A stretch of DNA of 18,841 bases from CAWBRT01 sp050015355 (GCA_050015355.1 JBEKBO010000089.1:1-18841); one strand, 5' to 3'. Counted from the stretch's first letter, positions 6,792-13,934 are shown. Numbers and translations: made by a program. The notes: generated by a model not told the origin, from the letters alone.

Positions 6792-8319
6792 GGGAACCGC
6801 CCTCCAGATGTTGCAGGGTGTACATCGCCAGCTTGCAGGCGGCGGCGTTGCTGGGCATGACGATGGCGCCCGCCTCTTGCAACCGTTGGCCGGTCTTGTC
6901 CCGGCCTTGCGGATCCTGGTCGGTGCCGGTAATCGAACAAACCACCGTCACCGTCTTGCTCGCCTCGCGAATAACCTCGAAAAGTTCGCCGGCGGGATCA
7001 GGGTTCGAGCCGTAGCCGAGAATGACATCGAGAAGAATCACGGCAACTTCGGGGTCCGCCGCTTCGTGCAAAATTCGACCGTTGCGCAACGAGTAGTCGA
7101 TCATCGGGTGGGGTCTGCCCACTGTAAACTCATCGTCGCCAAGATCGACAACAGTATTCTTCCGGCTTTCAAGAGAAACTTCGAGCCGGGCGGCGCGACC
7201 GACAGGGACGTTCGAGTAGACATCGGCGACGGTATTAGCGAACAGCGCCTGCGCCTCGGCGCAAAAGGTTCCGCCGCTGAAAAGCCCGCGCAGATACTTC
7301 TGACCTTTGCGCCGCTTGGCAGCTTCGCGGCCAGCCTGTTGCCGGATTTCGCTGTCTCTGGCGGCGAGTTGTTCGGGAACCAGGCGAGGATTCTGGCCGC
7401 GGGATACGGCTAACGCCATCAGCGCGGCTTCTTCCAGCGTCGAAGGGCCGCCCGGCTTCGCGGCGCCCACGAACAGATCGATCACCGGCTTTCCAGCCTC
7501 TCTGATGATGCCGCCGAGCCGCTCCAGCACCTCCGGATGAGGAGGTTTGGAAATCAGCAGAATCACGCGAGTGCTTTCGTCCTCGGCGAGCGCCTTCAGC
7601 GCCTCAATCAACATCAGGCCGCCGACTTCCCGCTCGACATCGCGGCTGCCGCTTCCAATTGCCTGCGAAATGCCGCCGCCGGCATTGGAGATGATGCAGC
7701 TCGCCTCCTGCATTCCCGTCCCCGAGGCCGCAACGATTCCGATTTCGCCGCGCCTGACCACGTTGGCAAACCCCAGAGGAACACCGTTGATGATCGCCGT
7801 GCCGCAATCGGGGCCCATCATCAACAGCCCTCTCTCGCGGGCCAGTTCTTTCAGCTCGATTTCGGTTTGCAGGGGAACGTTGTCGGAGAAAAGCATGACG
7901 TTGAGACCGCTTTCCAACGCACGCCTCGCCTGGCCGCCGGCAAAGCGGCCGGCAATGGAAATGAGCGCCAGGTTGGCCCCGGGAAGAACCTTGAGCGCAC
8001 TCTCAAGGCTCGCCGGGCGCAACTCTTGGGTGCCGCTTTTGCCGCCCGATTCCTTGAAAATAGAGTCCACGGCGGCAAGGGCGGCGCGCGCGGCAGTCTC
8101 GGTTTCTGCTTTCACCGCGACCAGCAGGTCCGCATCCGAGGCGCCATCGAACTCGGCAAGCCATAGACCGGCGGAGTTCAAGATGGCCCGATTCGCATTC
8201 GTCCCCATCACCACTGCCGCATCGCCTATGCCGGCCATGGCAGCGATTTTTTTGCCGCACTGCATCAGCGTGATGGAATCGAAATAGGCGCTTTTTTTGA
8301 CTTCTCCGGCAATCATCAT
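6775..8319 (-). CDS. fdrA: FdrA-family protein, AllF-like subunit of an oxamate-type carbamoyltransferase
   Basis: A 514-residue cytosolic protein related to the alpha chain of succinyl-CoA synthetase. The FdrA signature MGPDCGTAIINGVPLGFANV is at about 168-187, followed by GIVAASGTGMQE (about 194-205). The place of the phosphohistidine motif (GRRMGHAGA in the synthetase) is taken by AKPGGPSTLEEA near 287-298, which has no His. A CoA-ligase reaction is therefore unlikely. E. coli FdrA (AllF) is part of the oxamate carbamoyltransferase. I chose the ATG at 8317-8319 (MMIAGEV) because GGGAGG lies 11 nt upstream; a TTG at 8340 in the same frame has no ribosome site. It is the first gene of the minus-strand operon and diverges from the NCS2 permease gene. 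Confidence 0.88.
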   Translation of the reverse strand: MMIAGEVKKSAYFDSITLMQCGKKIAAMAGIGDAAVVMGTNANRAILNSAGLWLAEFDGASDADLLVAVKAETETAARAALAAVDSIFKESGGKSGTQELRPASLESALKVLPGANLALISIAGRFAGGQARRALESGLNVMLFSDNVPLQTEIELKELARERGLLMMGPDCGTAIINGVPLGFANVVRRGEIGIVAASGTGMQEASCIISNAGGGISQAIGSGSRDVEREVGGLMLIEALKALAEDESTRVILLISKPPHPEVLERLGGIIREAGKPVIDLFVGAAKPGGPSTLEEAALMALAVSRGQNPRLVPEQLAARDSEIRQQAGREAAKRRKGQKYLRGLFSGGTFCAEAQALFANTVADVYSNVPVGRAARLEVSLESRKNTVVDLGDDEFTVGRPHPMIDYSLRNGRILHEAADPEVAVILLDVILGYGSNPDPAGELFEVIREASKTVTVVCSITGTDQDPQGRDKTGQRLQEAGAIVMPSNAAACKLAMYTLQHLEGGSLAQTV

Positions 8320-8353
8320 CGAGACGTTAGCCTCCCGCAATTTCTCTCATAAC

Positions 8354-8426
8354 CGCCTGCCAGCCCGAAGTGGGACCGGTGCGAGACCGGCTCACGTTTG
8401 CCGATTACCTACCTCAAGGGCAGGCG
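8354..8426 (-). promoter_or_regulatory. possible structured leader upstream of fdrA
   Basis: In the sense of fdrA transcription, CGCCTGCC (8426-8419) pairs perfectly with GGCAGGCG (8361-8354), closing a 57-nt interval. Inside, CCGGT and ACCGG form a hairpin with a 5-nt loop (fdrA-sense, about 8374-8388). The element ends 34 nt before the chosen ATG. I could not match it to a named riboswitch class. It could be an unclassified cis-regulatory RNA or chance pairing in GC-rich DNA. Confidence 0.25.
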
Positions 8427-8483
8427 CAAGGCAGTATCCTACGCCGCCGGCGCCGGCCGCTGCGCAAGAAACTTTGTTATTCT

Positions 8484-8514
8484 TTGTCTCTCTTTCAAGA
8501 AGATATTGTATACA
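8484..8514 (+). promoter_or_regulatory. candidate promoter with TGTATACA operator, permease side of the divergent region
   Basis: TTGTCT at 8484-8489 is followed after 17 bp by TGTATA (8507-8512), a plausible though imperfect sigma-70 pair reading toward the permease. The 8-bp palindrome TGTATACA (8507-8514, with flanking T and T) overlaps the -10 region. TTGTATACAA-like sites are typical of FadR-type GntR regulators, so repression of both divergent operons from here is plausible. No regulator gene is present in the window. Confidence 0.35.
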
Positions 8515-8540
8515 TCTCCTAGGGTTTCACAACCGGATTT

Positions 8541-8584
8541 GCCGGGGTCCCCAACAAGCGCCGCAGTTGTGCTTGTTGGGGTGC
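8541..8584. repeat. GGGGTCCCC hairpin repeat, copy 2
   Basis: CCCCAACAAGC (8550-8560) and GCTTGTTGGGG (8571-8581) form a perfect 11-bp stem with a 10-nt loop. It sits in the 5' leader region of the permease gene, 34 bp before its GTG. The architecture matches copies at 3307-3349 and 13891-13931. If transcribed, it would place a strong hairpin just before the ribosome site. Confidence 0.5.
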
Positions 8585-8617
8585 AAGCGAGCGTTCGACT
8601 GACACAGGAGAGGCATC

Positions 8618-9994
8618 GTGGAGCCAATTGCTGGTGAGCGGCAGGATTTAATCGTCGGCGTCGAAGACAAGATGACGCTGAAAGAATATCTGATTTACGG
8701 ACTGCAACAGGTACTGGTGGAAAGTTCGGCGTTGACCTTCCCTGTCGTCACCGGAATGGCGCTGAAACTGCCCCGGGAAACCGTCCAATACATGGTTCAG
8801 GCATATTGCATTGGCGCCGGCATTGTCACCATCACCCAGTCGACAAGATTGCTGCGATTGCCGGTGGTACAGGGTCCGGCGGCGGTGTTCCTGTCGTTAA
8901 CCATCGCGTTGGGAGGCACGCTGGGAACCGGCGCGGTATGGACAGCCATGGTAATCGGTGGCGTTGTGTCCGCCCTCTTAGCCTGGCCATTGGGTATCTG
9001 GGGAAAACTCAGGCCAATCATCGCAGCCCCATCGATCTATGGCCCGCTGATTACGCTGATCGGGTTGTCGCTCACCGGAGTCGTGATCGGATTGATCATC
9101 GGCAAACCGGGAACCCCGGAATTTGCCAGCGGCTTCAACGGCATACTGGCAGCCATCACTTTTCTTATCGCGGTAACCCTGATTGTCTATTTCAAGAAAG
9201 GCTTTCTGCGCTTTGGCGCCATCCTGGTGGCGGCGATCGCGGGGTCGCTGATCGCTTCCCTGGCCGGGAGAACCAATTTTGCGGCAGTCGGAAATGCCGC
9301 CTGGTTTGGCCTGCCGAGGATCATGCCGTTCGGTTGGAAATTCGATCTCACGGCTTGCTTCATCATTTTCGCCGGCTATGCCATCGCCATCATCGAATCG
9401 ATGGGCAATTACATCCTGGTGGGCGAGATCATGGCCAAGCAGAAGATCGACGAGAAGCGCATTAACCGTGGCATCTTTGGCGAGGGACTGGGTTCGGCCG
9501 TTGCCGCCCTGATCGGGGGTTCGGGCACCACTTCGTTCGGCCAGAATATCGGGGCGCTGTCGGTCACCGGCATCGGCAGCAGGCATGTGATCACCTCAGC
9601 GGGAATCATCGTGCTGGTGCTGGGCTTCATTCCTAAAGTCGGCGCCATCGTCGCCAGCGTTCCGCCAGCCGTCCTGGGCGGGATCTATATCCTTACCTGG
9701 GGCATGCTGATCATGCAGGGCATCCGCGTCTTCGGCAGGATGGAACTCACGAACCTGAATATGACCATCGCGGGATCGAGCTTTATGGTCGGCATGGGCG
9801 CGTACTTTTTGCCGCCGGCGTTCCTGGCAACGCTGTCGCCTTCGGTACGGGCGATCATGTCCACCGGACTCATTGGCGGAACCATCGTTGGCGTCTCGCT
9901 GTTCGTGATTTTCAAACTCATTTTAGGAATCGACCGCGAGGTTCCAGCCAAAGCACCAACCGGGGGAGACAGCGCAAGCAGTGCGGCGCACTGA
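8618..9994 (+). CDS. NCS2-family nucleobase (xanthine/urate/uracil-type) permease
   Basis: A 458-residue inner-membrane transporter with about 14 hydrophobic segments, of the nucleobase-ascorbate transporter (NCS2) family. The family signature [QEP]-N-x-G-x4-T-[RKG] is present as QNIGALSVTG from Gln309. A Gln at the first position is characteristic of xanthine and urate carriers, whereas uracil carriers usually have Glu. AIIESMGNY with Glu260 matches the conserved TM8 Glu. The GTG start at 8618 is preceded by AGGAGAGG at the proper distance. It is transcribed away from the fdrA-DUF1116-cyclase-DUF2877 operon, so it probably imports the compound that operon degrades. A purine-type or pyrimidine-type ring is likely; the exact substrate is inference. 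Confidence 0.9.
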   Translation: MEPIAGERQDLIVGVEDKMTLKEYLIYGLQQVLVESSALTFPVVTGMALKLPRETVQYMVQAYCIGAGIVTITQSTRLLRLPVVQGPAAVFLSLTIALGGTLGTGAVWTAMVIGGVVSALLAWPLGIWGKLRPIIAAPSIYGPLITLIGLSLTGVVIGLIIGKPGTPEFASGFNGILAAITFLIAVTLIVYFKKGFLRFGAILVAAIAGSLIASLAGRTNFAAVGNAAWFGLPRIMPFGWKFDLTACFIIFAGYAIAIIESMGNYILVGEIMAKQKIDEKRINRGIFGEGLGSAVAALIGGSGTTSFGQNIGALSVTGIGSRHVITSAGIIVLVLGFIPKVGAIVASVPPAVLGGIYILTWGMLIMQGIRVFGRMELTNLNMTIAGSSFMVGMGAYFLPPAFLATLSPSVRAIMSTGLIGGTIVGVSLFVIFKLILGIDREVPAKAPTGGDSASSAAH

Positions 9995-10083
9995 GCGCGG
10001 CTGAAAGGCAAATCATCGAGGCCCGGTCCGTCCGTGATGAGCGCGGGTGAGCGATCGGTCCTCTTTTTGTCTTTAGATGGAAA

Positions 10084-10104
10084 CGCCGATGGAGACAATC
10101 GGCG
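10084..10104 (-). terminator. weak hairpin, possible terminator of the redox operon
   Basis: On the minus strand CGCCGAT and ATCGGCG form a 7-bp stem with a 7-nt loop, followed by TTTCC. It is about 95 bp after the NrfD-like gene stop. The T-run is short, so this is only a possible terminator. On the plus strand, a T-rich stretch (TCTTTTTGTCTTT, near 10062-10074) follows the permease gene without a clear stem. Confidence 0.25.
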
Positions 10105-10125
10105 CATGATACTGCCGCCGGGTGC

Positions 10126-10163
10126 CCCAGGTTCCGCGCTACGCTGTTTGGCGCTAACCTGGG
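10126..10163. repeat. CCCAGGTT...AACCTGGG inverted repeat between convergent genes
   Basis: CCCAGGTT (10126-10133) is perfectly inverted as AACCTGGG (10156-10163), with additional GCGC/GCGC pairing inside. It lies in the 205-bp gap between the permease (plus) and the NrfD-like gene (minus). It may serve as a bidirectional transcript end or belong to another dispersed intergenic repeat family. Only this copy is seen here. Confidence 0.4.
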
Positions 10164-10199
10164 TGGATAGAGGTGTAACTGAGTCCGCGCGAGCCCTGC

Positions 10200-11033
10200 T
10201 CAGCTACGCTTCGCCAGAAATGTCACCGGCTCGTGGGATGCTGCCTTCACCACGAAGTATCTTAGGCAGACTGCACCCGCCAGAAACGACACCGCTCCCA
10301 GCAGCATGGGCAGCTCCGCGACACCGGAAAACGCTGCATAGACGTAGCAGACGAGCGGCAGCAGTATTCCTGCGGCAATTGTGCTCACAACAAATGGCGC
10401 TAAGAGCTGCTGTTCCACAAGCCGCCGCCAGCTCTTTCCCCAGAAAGCGACAAAGAGTATCGTCACCGGCAGCATGACGATCAGCGCCGCTGGGCGCAAA
10501 GTCGCCTGCATGCCTAGATGAAGAGCGCTGTCGGCCAGGGTGAGCAAGCTGAGGCCGCTCATCAGGGAATAGAGAAACATCAGCCCCGGCAGCAGGCGGG
10601 AATGCCACAGGCGGATGTCCTTGGCGCCGAACAGAAGGAAGCCGGGATAAGCGGCCACCAGCCCGGAGCACAAGAGCGTAAGCATCGCTACCGTTGGAAC
10701 CAGCAGCCGCGAACCGGCGAGCAGGACGGTGATGAGCAAAAGCGCGGCCGCGATCAAGGCAAGGTTAAATATGGCGCCGCGTGCCATCCATGAGGTTCCA
10801 GGGTTCTCCATCGAGCGCAATGCATTCGCCGGGCGGCCCAGCTCCGATGCCAGCAGAAGCAGGCCGAGCAGAACGAGAGCCACTCCCGTGGCAATCACCG
10901 CCACGCTCAGGCCACGATACCCGTTGCGAGCGGCAATCAGGAGGTAGCTTCCGAGAAGACCGGCCCCCGCGCCGCCGAAAAAAAAGTCCAGCGAGACCCT
11001 GGCTCCCCACTCTGCCTGTAAACGCGGAGACAT
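10200..11033 (-). CDS. NrfD/DmsC-like membrane anchor subunit of a molybdoenzyme
   Basis: A 277-residue inner-membrane protein with about eight hydrophobic helices. It begins WGARVSLDFFFGGAGAGLLG (residues 9-28), the NrfD/PsrC-type first helix. The block ELGRPANALRSMENPGTSWM (64-83) matches the conserved loop that contacts the iron-sulfur subunit. Family members bind quinone and pass electrons between the quinone pool and the FeS subunit. Its ATG directly abuts the stop codon of the ferredoxin-subunit gene upstream, so the genes are co-translated in an operon of catalytic, FeS and anchor subunits. There are no heme-ligand patterns that I can assign. The direction of electron flow cannot be read from the sequence. 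Confidence 0.85.
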   Translation of the reverse strand: MSPRLQAEWGARVSLDFFFGGAGAGLLGSYLLIAARNGYRGLSVAVIATGVALVLLGLLLLASELGRPANALRSMENPGTSWMARGAIFNLALIAAALLLITVLLAGSRLLVPTVAMLTLLCSGLVAAYPGFLLFGAKDIRLWHSRLLPGLMFLYSLMSGLSLLTLADSALHLGMQATLRPAALIVMLPVTILFVAFWGKSWRRLVEQQLLAPFVVSTIAAGILLPLVCYVYAAFSGVAELPMLLGAVSFLAGAVCLRYFVVKAASHEPVTFLAKRS

Positions 11034-11624
11034 TTACTTGACTCCTATGTAGTACACGGATGGGTGGTATGCGCCCTCCGGCTTCAAAACCTCCGGCTTC
11101 TCTTCCGTCAGCAACTTTGCAACCCTGCTGCCGGGGTCATCGCGATCACCGAAGATTCTGGCATCGTACGAACATACTTCCACGCAACGCGGCAGCCCGC
11201 CAACCGATAGCCTGTCTTCGCAAAAATCGCATTTCTCAACGACGCCCTTGCGCGAGTCGCCGCCGGCACCTCCGGGAACTCCGGGCGGAGGTGTTCTCGC
11301 TTCGTTAAAATGCCTGGCCATGTAGGGGCAAGCGAGCATGCAGTACTGGCAGCCCATGCACTTGTCGTAGTCGATCAGGACCAGGCCGCGAGGGTCCCGG
11401 TAAGTGGCTTTCGTGGGACAGACTTTAAGACATTCGGACTCTTCGCAGTGCATGCAGAGTATCGGGATGTAAAGTTTCTTTACCTCCGGGAACCTCCCGG
11501 ATTCTTCTTCGATCACCCTGCCCCATTGGATGCCGCTTCCGGTTTGGTTATCGAGCTTGCACGCCACGGTGCAGGTGTCGCAGCCCACGCATTGATTGAG
11601 GTCGATAACCATGACGTACTTCAT
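11034..11624 (-). CDS. four-cluster [4Fe-4S] ferredoxin subunit of a molybdoenzyme (PsrB/DmsB-like)
   Basis: A 196-residue iron-sulfur electron-transfer protein. Sixteen cysteines in four groups can bind four [4Fe-4S] clusters. They are C12-C15-C18-C22, C57-C60-C65-C69, C89-C92-C95-C99 and C132-C135-C147-C151. This is the DmsB/PsrB/PhsB arrangement with no cluster ligand lost. A Gly/Pro-rich insert (about 111-123) separates the third and fourth groups. There is no signal peptide. The ATG overlaps the stop of the catalytic-subunit gene by four bases (ATGA), showing translational coupling. It would carry electrons between the molybdopterin subunit and the NrfD-like anchor. Confidence 0.92.
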   Translation of the reverse strand: MKYVMVIDLNQCVGCDTCTVACKLDNQTGSGIQWGRVIEEESGRFPEVKKLYIPILCMHCEESECLKVCPTKATYRDPRGLVLIDYDKCMGCQYCMLACPYMARHFNEARTPPPGVPGGAGGDSRKGVVEKCDFCEDRLSVGGLPRCVEVCSYDARIFGDRDDPGSRVAKLLTEEKPEVLKPEGAYHPSVYYIGVK

Positions 11625-13732
11625 CGCTGGGCTCTCCTGACGTTGCAGAGGGTGCCACGCAGCGGAGTCGTGCCGATGCCCAGCGAACAGACTTCGTTAT
11701 TCATCAGCAGGTTGTCGTTCGACTCGCCGGGCCAGCCGTGTGGCACACCGACCACCCTGGGATGGATTCCTTCCGTGAGGCGGGCCACCAGAGATATGCG
11801 CCCATACGGCGACTCGACAATGACTTTGTCGCCGTCTTCGATGTGCAGCGAACGCGCGGTAGAGGCGTTGATGTCCAGGACGGGAACGGGCTTGACGTCG
11901 CGCAAGGCCGGTACGTTGCGCAATCCCGTGTGAAAATAAGTGACGACACGCCTTCCCGTGGTCATGACAAATGGGTACTGCTTAGCCAATTCAGGAGTGC
12001 TGTATGGGCTTTCGTGCGGCTCGCGGTAAAACGGAAGCGGATCGTATCCCCATTCTTCGAGACGGCGCGAATACAGTTCAATTTTGCGCGACGGGGTCCT
12101 GAACCCCTCCTGCAGGTGCTTGCCGCGGATCATCGGAGAAGGCACGCTCTCGCCTCCGGCCTGGAGTTCCTCGAAGGTGACGTTCAGGGGCTTCACGATG
12201 TAATTCAGGTAATCTTCTTCGGAGTCCCAGAAATCCGGGAGCTTCAGTTTCTTGGCGAGCCGCGCCATGATTTCAATATCGGAGACGGCTTCGCCCACGG
12301 AAGCAATCTTTCGCCTGATCCGAAGCGGCCCATAAGTAGCTTGCGAGGAGTCGGCCAATCCGTTCTGCTCAAGCCATGAGGAGGCCGGCAGAACCACGTC
12401 AGCCATTTCCGCCGTCTTGGTCATAAAGAGGTCCGCCACGGCCAGGAACTCGACTTTGCGCAATGCTTCCTGTGCCCGGGTTGAGTTGGCGATGGATAGT
12501 GCCGGGTTCCCTCCCATCAGGAAGATGGCCCTCACCGGATATGGTTTGCCGGTCAAGATCGCTTCCAGGATCGCGGGCCAATGGGCCATCGGGAAATTCA
12601 CTGGAAGATTTTTACTGAGCAAAGGATACGCGTCGGCGCCCAGGCGTTTCGCTTGCAGCTCTACGGGCATTCTGTCGCGCAGGATGAAATCATTGGTATC
12701 GATAGACACTTGGCCGGCGGCATGCGGAAAAATGTTGCCTCCCGCAACGTCAATATTGCCGGTGACGCACGCCAGCAGCGCGACCGCTCTGCTTAACTGG
12801 ATAGGGTCGATCACCTCGTCCAGAGTGCAAGCGATTTCAATGCATGCGGGCCTGGTGGTGGCAAACAGCCTGGCAGCCTCTACGATCAATCTTTCTTCCA
12901 CCCAGGTAATCTCGGCCACCTTGCCAGGACTGTACTCGCGAACCCTCGCGGTTAGTTCCGTCAAGCCCACGCAATAGCGCTCGACGTACTCGCGGTCATA
13001 GAGGCGTTCGCCGATGATCACATGCAACATGCCCAACGCCAGCGCGGCGTCGGAGCCGGGACGGACCGGAAGCCAGAGGTCGGCCTTGGCGGCGATATTA
13101 CTCTGCACAGGGTCTATGACGATGAGTTTGGCGCCACGCTTTCTGGCAGCCATCAACTTTTTGGATTTGGGAGGCCACGTCGCGGGAGGATTGGCTCCCC
13201 ATACCAGGATGCACTCGCTGTTGGCGAGGTCCGGCCATTCCAGGGCGAGGCCGCCGAAGGTCAAACTCTGGGCAATGGAGCGCGGCGTGAAACACTGTGC
13301 GCCGCCCGACTCGGTCCAGTTGGGCGTACCGAAGAGGTTTGCGAAGCGGTTAAAGACTCTGATCCATGATCCCCGGTTGGTGCCACGGGCCATCACCACG
13401 GATTCCGGGCCGGACTCACTTTTGAACTGGTTGAGCTTGCCGGCGACGATTGTCAAAGCTTCGTCCCACGACGCCTCTCGCCAATTGCCGTCGCCTCTTT
13501 CTCCGGCACGAACCAGCGGAGTTTGCAAGCGTCCGGGATGGGTGAGAAGTTGCACGGAGGCGAGCGCTTTGGGACAAACCGAGCCTTGGGTGACGGGATC
13601 GTCCGCATCCCCGGCAATCTCTTTGACTGTTCCCTGCTCCAACCGCACTTCCAGACCGCACTGGTTGTGCCCGCAGATGCAGCAACACGTCTTGACACGA
13701 TCGCTTTGGAGGTTGGCGCGGTACAAAGACAT
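11621..13732 (-). CDS. molybdopterin oxidoreductase catalytic subunit (DMSO reductase superfamily), no Tat signal
   Basis: A 703-residue catalytic subunit binding a [4Fe-4S] cluster and a bis-molybdopterin guanine dinucleotide cofactor. The cluster ligands are near C17, C20, C25 and C53 (C-x2-C-x4-C-x27-C). Cys147 in GGAQCFTPR is the likely molybdenum ligand, as in polysulfide/thiosulfate-reductase-type enzymes. A VWGANPPATWPPKSK segment and a C-terminal molybdopterin-dinucleotide domain (from about TTGRRVVTYFHT) complete the fold. I start at the ATG at 13730-13732 (MSLYRA), which has AGGA at 8 nt; the frame opens 13 codons earlier at 13771 without a ribosome site. An in-frame stop at 13778-13780 excludes any twin-arginine leader. 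The enzyme therefore appears cytoplasmic despite its NrfD-like partner. The substrate is unknown. Confidence 0.9.
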   Translation of the reverse strand: MSLYRANLQSDRVKTCCCICGHNQCGLEVRLEQGTVKEIAGDADDPVTQGSVCPKALASVQLLTHPGRLQTPLVRAGERGDGNWREASWDEALTIVAGKLNQFKSESGPESVVMARGTNRGSWIRVFNRFANLFGTPNWTESGGAQCFTPRSIAQSLTFGGLALEWPDLANSECILVWGANPPATWPPKSKKLMAARKRGAKLIVIDPVQSNIAAKADLWLPVRPGSDAALALGMLHVIIGERLYDREYVERYCVGLTELTARVREYSPGKVAEITWVEERLIVEAARLFATTRPACIEIACTLDEVIDPIQLSRAVALLACVTGNIDVAGGNIFPHAAGQVSIDTNDFILRDRMPVELQAKRLGADAYPLLSKNLPVNFPMAHWPAILEAILTGKPYPVRAIFLMGGNPALSIANSTRAQEALRKVEFLAVADLFMTKTAEMADVVLPASSWLEQNGLADSSQATYGPLRIRRKIASVGEAVSDIEIMARLAKKLKLPDFWDSEEDYLNYIVKPLNVTFEELQAGGESVPSPMIRGKHLQEGFRTPSRKIELYSRRLEEWGYDPLPFYREPHESPYSTPELAKQYPFVMTTGRRVVTYFHTGLRNVPALRDVKPVPVLDINASTARSLHIEDGDKVIVESPYGRISLVARLTEGIHPRVVGVPHGWPGESNDNLLMNNEVCSLGIGTTPLRGTLCNVRRAQR

Positions 13733-13798
13733 TTCCGACGTCCTTGGAAAACCGGGGAACAGCAGCTTCATTACGACTCAAGCCGCGCCAGCCTAACG

Positions 13799-13812
13799 GT
13801 GATCAGCATCAC
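13799..13812. promoter_or_regulatory. Crp/Fnr-type site upstream of the molybdoenzyme operon
   Basis: GTGATCAGCATCAC is a perfect inverted repeat: GTGA-N6-TCAC, equivalently GTGAT-N4-ATCAC. It combines the Crp spacing (TGTGA-N6-TCACA) and the Fnr form (TTGAT-N4-ATCAA). It lies 66 bp upstream of the molybdoenzyme start, where an activator responding to oxygen, nitric oxide or a nucleotide would act. The divergent glcG-like gene is 211 bp away. Confidence 0.4.
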
Positions 13813-13890
13813 TCAACCATGTGACCCCGGTCGCCGGTTAGGATTTTCGGCATTCACCGCGCGCTTTCAGAACGGGTATCCCCGGAGCCG

Positions 13891-13931
13891 CGCCGGGGTC
13901 CCCGGCAGACGCTTGGCGTTTGCTGGGGTGA
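13891..13931. repeat. GGGGTCCCC hairpin repeat, copy 3
   Basis: CCCCGGCAGACGC and GCGTTTGCTGGGG form a 13-bp stem including two G:U pairs, with a 3-nt loop. The arms differ from those in copies at 3307-3349 and 8541-8584, yet still pair. It is followed immediately by the cassette at 13935-13968. Confidence 0.5.
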
Positions 13932-13934
13932 CTT

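Noticed and set aside
6288..8287. Several plus-strand open frames of 138-246 codons (for example 6288-6860, 6733-7413 and 7547-8287)
   Set aside because: All lie antisense to DUF1116 and fdrA, which have full-length recognisable motifs; the translations are low-complexity shadows.
6775..8319. Annotating the FdrA protein as an acyl-CoA or succinyl-CoA synthetase
   Set aside because: The phosphohistidine motif is missing and the partners are DUF1116 and DUF2877, so the AllF-like role is better supported.
8446..8457. Perfect GCCGGCGCCGGC palindrome in the divergent region
   Set aside because: It is pure G/C and likely to arise by chance in this composition, with no promoter context. It is not claimed as an operator.
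8978..9586. 202-codon minus-strand open frame within the permease gene
   Set aside because: It is antisense to the NCS2 signature region and rich in Arg, Asp, Gln and Gly, with no domain.
13014..13796. 260-codon plus-strand open frame opposite the molybdoenzyme N-terminus
   Set aside because: It is antisense to the cysteine cluster and molybdenum-ligand region of the catalytic subunit, with no family match.
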